Origin: an uncultured Lachnospiraceae bacterium
Lineage (GTDB): Bacteria > Bacillota > Clostridia > Lachnospirales > Lachnospiraceae
Assembly (NCBI GenBank): GCA_910588825.1
Contig: CAJURF010000104.1
Location: 1-8,165 of the forward strand
Reading direction: 5' to 3'
Length of the DNA stretch: 8,165 bases
In this document: piece by piece, positions 4,618-8,165 of the stretch
Layout: every line of letters starts with the position of its first letter
Position numbering within the stretch: position 1 is the stretch's first letter
Made by a program: the position numbers and the translations under genes
Notes under the pieces: model-generated
What the model was told of the DNA's origin: nothing
The model's input: only the letters and a program-made list of their open reading frames with translations
The model's database searches: none

Positions 4618-7449
4618 ATGTGCCGCATAGATACAGAGCTTTTTAAAAATCTTCTTTCAGCATTTAAGGAATCTGCAGATATTCATAAACCTCAGTATGA
4701 ACTTTTCTTATATCTGACGCTTAGAAAAGACCAGCCAGCTTATGAAACTGTGTCACGCTGTATTAATAACCACCCTGGTTATAAATTGGACAATGATACT
4801 CTAGGACATATCCGATCTAATGAATCATGGATATATGGCGACAGCCCTTATGCCCAGGCCATCAGGAAATCCGATGATAATGATGCTTTATGTAAAGCTC
4901 TGCTCGGGCTTCACAAGAAATATCTTTCTAATGTAGATATTCCTGATTCCTGCGACGGTATTTTAGGCAATCTCACCCGTTTCTGTTTCTGCGGGAACCA
5001 TGAGCGAATCAGTACCCCGCCTCCAGCGGAGCAGATTGATTTTGGTCCTCTTTTTGATGGCCCCAGCTCTTACTGGGATAAGAGGAGCATTAAGAACTTT
5101 GTCAAACGCACTGGCTGCATTTCACAAATACACGAAAAATTAGAACAGCAGAACCTGGTTATTTTGAGCGGACCGGCAGGAATTGGGAAAACCAGTATTA
5201 TTAAATATTATTATGTCGAACACTGCCGTAATGCTCCTATAGACTTTTATTATGTTGAATATAAACATTCTTTAGATGATACCATTAAGAGCATTCCGTT
5301 TAAAAATAATGGAAAGGTCAGTGATAAATGGGGAACTCTTTCAGAAAAAAATCAAAATTCCCTTCTGGTCATCGACAACATGAACTGTCTGGATAAAGAA
5401 CTGGAAGGTAATCTGGAACGGCTTCTAACTCTGCACTTAAAAATTATAGTCAGCACAAGGGCTGTTAAAATCCCCATTCTGTCCGCTGTCATCAATATCG
5501 AGTCCATGGATGATAATGGACTTTCGGAACTTTGTATGAAAATCCTGCCGAAAACAGAAAATAACCGTGAACAGCTAAAAGAACTGTTTACCCTTTTAGA
5601 ACGGAACACACTGGCTGTCTCACTTGCCATAAAATTAGCCGCCAAACAGAAATATTCTATAGAAGAACTCATACATGTTCTGCAAAACCCAGATGACATC
5701 AACGACCTAAAAAGTATAACCTTCAAGCATAGCTACAGCAATAATGCCGGATTGGGCTATATCGGCCATATACGCCGTATCTACTCCCTGCACAGAGAGT
5801 ATCTGCCTGATTACTGCCGTACTATGCTGGGTGCACTCTCCTGTTTTAAGGCCGCCCCTGTGCCCCGCGCTTTGATTAATGACTGGATTAGAAAATCTGT
5901 TGGCGGCAGTATAAGGTCTGCTGATGGTAATTCCTCTGATAACGGTATAAAGAACGCTGATGATAATTGGATAAAAGATGCACTTAACAGCTGGATAAAA
6001 GATGCACTTGACAATTTTTCAATAGACACTGCCAACGGGCAGATAGCCGCCGTCTTTGATAATATGACACAAAAAATCACTGAGGCTTCAACAGCAGATG
6101 CCTTTCGTAATTGGCTGAATGCCGCTGCTGGCTGCTGGGTCCAGTCCATGGCAGATATCGGAATCTTTTCAGAAGCAGAGGATAGTTATGTGCAGATGCA
6201 TCAATTAGTTGCGAAGGCCATATTCCACGTAGAACGGCCGGGTTTTACCGACTGCAGCACTCTCATTGATACGGTCCATGATACGGTCCTAAAACTCAGG
6301 TACAGCCTTGGACTGCCCAATATGCAGAAACTTATTTATGAATCAATCATTAGTTTGTCAGAATCAGTGAAACCGTACAATAACAAAGGGCAGAAGTCAC
6401 CTGCAGACAATCAAGAAACCTGGTGGAGTTATATGACCGACTGCAGCACTTATCTGCTCAGTATAGGCGAAACAGAAACCACTGCATACATCCTAAAATC
6501 TCTTTATGACATTTACGGGGAACCCATATATGATCATCCTTTTTATATTTTCAAAAGGATATTGGAATTCCATGCCCGCTTAATAAGGGACAGCGATATC
6601 GAACAGCTTATTTCCGACTTGAAACAGCTGCGGGACGGCATCCGTCCGAATGAGGATAACCAGCAGAAAAACTCTTTGGGATATAGCGTTATGACTGGAT
6701 ATGCTGCCGCCGCCGTGTTTGATAAGTGCAGCTGTTTTTCTTTTTACCGCATACTCCCTGATGTTCAATATCAGATATTGTGCCGCCTTTACCATATAGG
6801 GGCAGCTCGCAGCCTCGTTCAGTTCTCTCCTGAAGCACTGAAAATCTTTTATAAGTTCCTGGACTCTGTTTACCTGACTGGCCAGGAAAAAGATTACTAT
6901 AAATGTATTTATGAATACTTTAAACTAAATACGGCTGCCTATAACCCTGAATCTTTATCAAAACTTGTTGAAATGATATATGGCTCTTACAAACCCTATT
7001 TTGATCCAGCCGTCCGTATTAAATATTTCTGCTGTTTGATGATCCTGCATTCAGCCTGCATTTTTTTCAACACAACAGACCTGCAGAATATGAAGGTCCA
7101 CAACAGCCATGTTAAAGGAATCCGTCAGATTAAAGACTTGCTGGATTTGGAAGTTTCTGAAGCGTTCTGTCTGCCAACAGCTGTCTGCCACTTATGCATT
7201 GCCGCCTATTATCATTATGCCTATTGTTTTATGGATGCTGAAACCATTGCGCATTCAAAAGAGAAAGTAATTGAATGCTATGCCAAATCCCCTTATTCCC
7301 CTGCCCGGGAAGTAAATTTTGTATTAAATATTTTTAGACAGATGTTTAAAAATACGCTTGAACATTGTAAGCTTCCCATTATGAAGCTATGGTACATATG
7401 GCTGTCCGCCATACCCAGTTTATGTAAAGACATTACTGATCCAAATTGA
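4618..7449 (+). CDS. STAND-family NTPase with unknown N-terminal domain, putative defence protein
   Basis: A 943-aa soluble protein with no signal peptide or clear membrane segment. Residues 1-150 form an unrecognised domain with cysteines at 3, 48, 92, 112, 123 and 125. The NTPase core has Walker A VILSGPAGIGKTS (181-193, Lys191), Walker B SLLVIDNMN (248-256, Asp253), sensor IIVSTRA (276-282, Arg281) and LAVSLAIKL (332-340) at the place of the GLPLA motif. A winged-helix region (about 400-540) ends in VQMHQLVAKAIF (526-537), an MHD-like motif as in NB-ARC/STAND proteins. It is interrupted by a repeat-rich insert (425-475). Residues 545-943 are helical, Tyr- and Cys-rich, and could be a ligand-sensing solenoid; clear TPRs were not confirmed. 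STAND proteins oligomerise when they sense a ligand, and many bacterial ones (Avs type) sense phage proteins. Defence is inferred from architecture and from the position beside an integrase module. A STAND transcription regulator is less likely because no terminal HTH was recognised. Confidence 0.75.
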   Translation: MCRIDTELFKNLLSAFKESADIHKPQYELFLYLTLRKDQPAYETVSRCINNHPGYKLDNDTLGHIRSNESWIYGDSPYAQAIRKSDDNDALCKALLGLHKKYLSNVDIPDSCDGILGNLTRFCFCGNHERISTPPPAEQIDFGPLFDGPSSYWDKRSIKNFVKRTGCISQIHEKLEQQNLVILSGPAGIGKTSIIKYYYVEHCRNAPIDFYYVEYKHSLDDTIKSIPFKNNGKVSDKWGTLSEKNQNSLLVIDNMNCLDKELEGNLERLLTLHLKIIVSTRAVKIPILSAVINIESMDDNGLSELCMKILPKTENNREQLKELFTLLERNTLAVSLAIKLAAKQKYSIEELIHVLQNPDDINDLKSITFKHSYSNNAGLGYIGHIRRIYSLHREYLPDYCRTMLGALSCFKAAPVPRALINDWIRKSVGGSIRSADGNSSDNGIKNADDNWIKDALNSWIKDALDNFSIDTANGQIAAVFDNMTQKITEASTADAFRNWLNAAAGCWVQSMADIGIFSEAEDSYVQMHQLVAKAIFHVERPGFTDCSTLIDTVHDTVLKLRYSLGLPNMQKLIYESIISLSESVKPYNNKGQKSPADNQETWWSYMTDCSTYLLSIGETETTAYILKSLYDIYGEPIYDHPFYIFKRILEFHARLIRDSDIEQLISDLKQLRDGIRPNEDNQQKNSLGYSVMTGYAAAAVFDKCSCFSFYRILPDVQYQILCRLYHIGAARSLVQFSPEALKIFYKFLDSVYLTGQEKDYYKCIYEYFKLNTAAYNPESLSKLVEMIYGSYKPYFDPAVRIKYFCCLMILHSACIFFNTTDLQNMKVHNSHVKGIRQIKDLLDLEVSEAFCLPTAVCHLCIAAYYHYAYCFMDAETIAHSKEKVIECYAKSPYSPAREVNFVLNIFRQMFKNTLEHCKLPIMKLWYIWLSAIPSLCKDITDPN
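5968..6015 (+). repeat. In-frame 24-bp tandem repeat inside the STAND gene
   Basis: Two adjacent 24-bp units (5968-5991 and 5992-6015) encode WIKDALNS and WIKDALDN. They agree in their first 18 bases (TGGATAAAAGATGCACTT). Weaker relatives lie just upstream, coding for SIRSADGN and GIKNADDN, so the insert at residues 423-470 seems to have grown by repeated duplication. Unit length is a multiple of three, so copy-number change would keep the frame. Confidence 0.8.
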
Positions 7450-7532
7450 AAATCTGCCGTATTTTATTTTCCCATACACTGCCTTATTTGGGATTTCATT
7501 TGAATTCTGGCTGCCAGGCAGTTAAATTTCTC
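7450..7532. other. Gap after the STAND gene, no gene or terminator recognised
   Basis: The 83 bases after the stop codon hold short partial repeats (CTGCC at 7456-7460 and 7481-7485 with AT-rich sequence between) and the near-palindrome CTGGCTGCCAGGCAG (7507-7521). No hairpin followed by a U-run is seen, so transcription termination of the STAND gene is not explained. This gap may contain the right boundary of the element, but no match to the left end was found by eye. Confidence 0.4.
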
Positions 7533-7606
7533 AATCGGGCAGGGGAGATTTCCTCTCCCCTCCCGCCAGTACGTGCTGCCCGGCATACAGCGGTTCATCA
7601 TGACTT
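7533..7606 (-). ncRNA. Group IIC intron-like domains V and VI, probable intron remnant
   Basis: Read on the minus strand, ATGAACCGCTGTATGCC (7598-7582) followed by GCACGTACTGGCGGG forms a domain V-like hairpin. CCGCTG pairs with TGGCGG, a two-base CG bulge is kept, TGC pairs with GCA on top, and the CGC at the triad position fits class IIC. Directly after it AGGGGAGA (7548-7541) pairs with TCTCCCCT (7561-7554) inside an outer CGGG/CCCG pair. This gives a domain VI-like stem ending in CCCGATT at 7539-7533, the likely 3' end. Active relatives typically end CCTACTCGATT; here the expected bulged branch A is a G. No intact reverse transcriptase gene is present, so this is likely a 5'-truncated, inactive intron. 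The family call rests on memory of the pattern, not on a covariance-model search. Confidence 0.45.
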
Positions 7607-7738
7607 CAAGGTATGACATCCATTGCAATAATCAAGACAGCTTATGTGCTTTGCCTTGGCAAATACTTCTTTTGGAGACTGTCCCGACCACGCAAGTCTT
7701 TGCTGCAGCCAGCAATAACAGCCGCCGCAGGGAAGATG
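7598..7738 (-). pseudogene. Possible C-terminal fragment of a group II intron-encoded protein
   Basis: A 46-codon open stretch on the minus strand without a start codon ends ...KHISCLDYCNGCHTLKS and a TGA directly before the domain V-like hairpin. That is where the open reading frame of a group IIC intron-encoded reverse transcriptase normally stops, and LDYxxxxH resembles the final residues of such proteins. An in-frame TAA lies just upstream, so most of the protein is missing. The identification depends on the intron call and is weak alone. Confidence 0.25.
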
Positions 7739-7752
7739 TTACCGCTGATTCC

Positions 7753-7977
7753 CTACTCTATCGGACGGCTGCTGTCTGCTTTTTTATGGAGATAAGCCTC
7801 CATCACGTTCCTGCATCTTCTAAGTTCTGTTCCAGCTGCCTCCAGAGTAACGGCCACAGCCTGCCCATCTTCCAAGAAGACTTCTTTATTTTCAACAGCA
7901 ATAGCAGCTGTTCTGACTAATGCTGCAGCTATTCCCATTTTGTCACCAGCAAATAAAATTACTTTCTTAGCATCCAT
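7753..7977 (-). CDS. 74-aa ORF of unknown function, weak HPr-like character
   Basis: The ATG at 7977 is preceded by AAAGGA with good spacing. The protein (MDAKKVILFAGDKMGIAAAL... to ...HKKADSSRPIE) begins like a small alpha/beta domain. The order strand, Gly-rich turn, Ala-rich helix, KEVFLEDGQ strand, GTEL recalls HPr phosphocarriers (about 85-88 aa), but the phosphorylated histidine motif (HARPA) is absent. The last 25 residues do not look like HPr and run toward the intron remnant, so the 3' end may have been replaced or truncated. It lies 66 bases downstream of the gene at the right edge, same strand, so the two may form an operon. Function is not assigned. Confidence 0.45.
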   Translation of the reverse strand: MDAKKVILFAGDKMGIAAALVRTAAIAVENKEVFLEDGQAVAVTLEAAGTELRRCRNVMEAYLHKKADSSRPIE

Positions 7978-7996
7978 AAATTTTATCCTTTCTATA

Positions 7997-8022
7997 TCGC
8001 CTCCGCCTGTTTTGGCTGGCGA
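7997..8022. repeat. Hairpin in the leader of the 74-aa ORF
   Basis: TCGCC (7997-8001) pairs with GGCGA (8018-8022), and inside it GCC (8005-8007) pairs with GGC (8014-8016). It lies between the stop of the upstream gene and the start of the 74-aa ORF. On the plus strand a T5 run follows 10 bases later (8032-8036), too far for a typical intrinsic terminator. Confidence 0.3.
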
Positions 8023-8043
8023 AGGTCCTGCTTTTTCTCAAAG

Positions 8044-8165
8044 TTATCTGCGCTTCTTTCTGAATTCATGCAGTGGTACTGCGGAAAACAGATCTTCTAA
8101 TACAATATATTTACTCAAACTTCCCACATCAAAAATGGGATTCGCACCTTGAAAAATCAATACTT
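8044..8165 (-). CDS. C-terminal end of an unrecognised gene (partial at the window edge)
   Basis: An open frame enters from the right edge on the minus strand and ends at TAA at 8044-8046 after 39 visible codons: VLIFQGANPIFDVGSLSKYI, then VLEDLFSAVPLHEFRKKRR. The composition is that of a real protein end, with a basic C-terminal tail, and it is followed by an SD-led ORF on the same strand. The start and most of the gene lie outside the window. The family is not recognised. Confidence 0.55.
   Translation of the reverse strand, partial: VLIFQGANPIFDVGSLSKYIVLEDLFSAVPLHEFRKKRR

Noticed and set aside
5811..6149. 112-codon minus-strand ORF with repeated ASFIQLLS-like units
   Set aside because: The repetition is the complement of the tandem repeat in the STAND gene; there is no ribosome binding site.
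7536..7565. 12-bp hairpin as the terminator of the STAND gene
   Set aside because: No U-run follows on the plus strand, and the sequence fits better as a domain VI-like stem read on the minus strand.
7573..7920. 115-codon plus-strand ORF
   Set aside because: It has no ribosome binding site, its composition is not protein-like, and it overlaps the minus-strand SD-led ORF and intron-like structure.
1..8165. Direct repeats marking both ends of the element
   Set aside because: Comparison by eye of 1-311 with 7450-8165 gave no shared sequence long enough to be a convincing att pair.

Overview
The window looks like part of a low-to-moderate GC Firmicutes genome, most likely a gut Clostridia/Lachnospiraceae-type bacterium. 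The reasons are strong AGGAGG-type ribosome binding sites, a Tn916-family integrase/excisionase pair and the general protein character. No rRNA, tRNA or CRISPR array was seen.

Layout. Positions 1-311 hold no gene. This stretch carries two clusters of short direct repeats (consensus TTGKYGTAAA) next to the integrase gene and is best read as the recombinase-binding end of an integrative element. Positions 312-4502 form a leftward (minus-strand) module, read from right to left: a small coiled-coil ORF (58 aa, preceded by an out-of-frame 21-aa ORF), a 710-aa DUF927-like P-loop ATPase that starts at TTG, a Tn916-type excisionase, and a tyrosine integrase. Spacing and ribosome binding sites suggest one operon. 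Positions 4503-4617 are a divergent intergenic region with an inverted repeat over a probable extended -10 element and with T8/G7 homopolymers. Positions 4618-7449 (plus strand) encode a 943-aa STAND-type NTPase with a P-loop, Walker B, an STR sensor and an MHD-like winged-helix motif. It also has an unrecognised N-terminal domain and a long helical C-terminal half. This is the probable cargo gene and resembles STAND antiphage-defence proteins in architecture.

Positions 7450-8165 look different. On the minus strand they hold the last 39 codons of an unrecognised gene that enters from the right edge, a 74-aa ORF with only weak HPr-like character, and two adjacent hairpins that resemble domains V and VI of a bacterial group IIC intron. 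The intron appears to have lost its 5' part.

How it may work together (inference): integrase and excisionase move the element, the DUF927-like ATPase may support its replication or maintenance, and the divergently transcribed STAND protein is the payload, possibly phage defence. No conjugation or capsid genes are visible. If the element is mobile it would be a small integrative or satellite-like island, or it extends beyond the window. A matching right attachment site was not found by eye.
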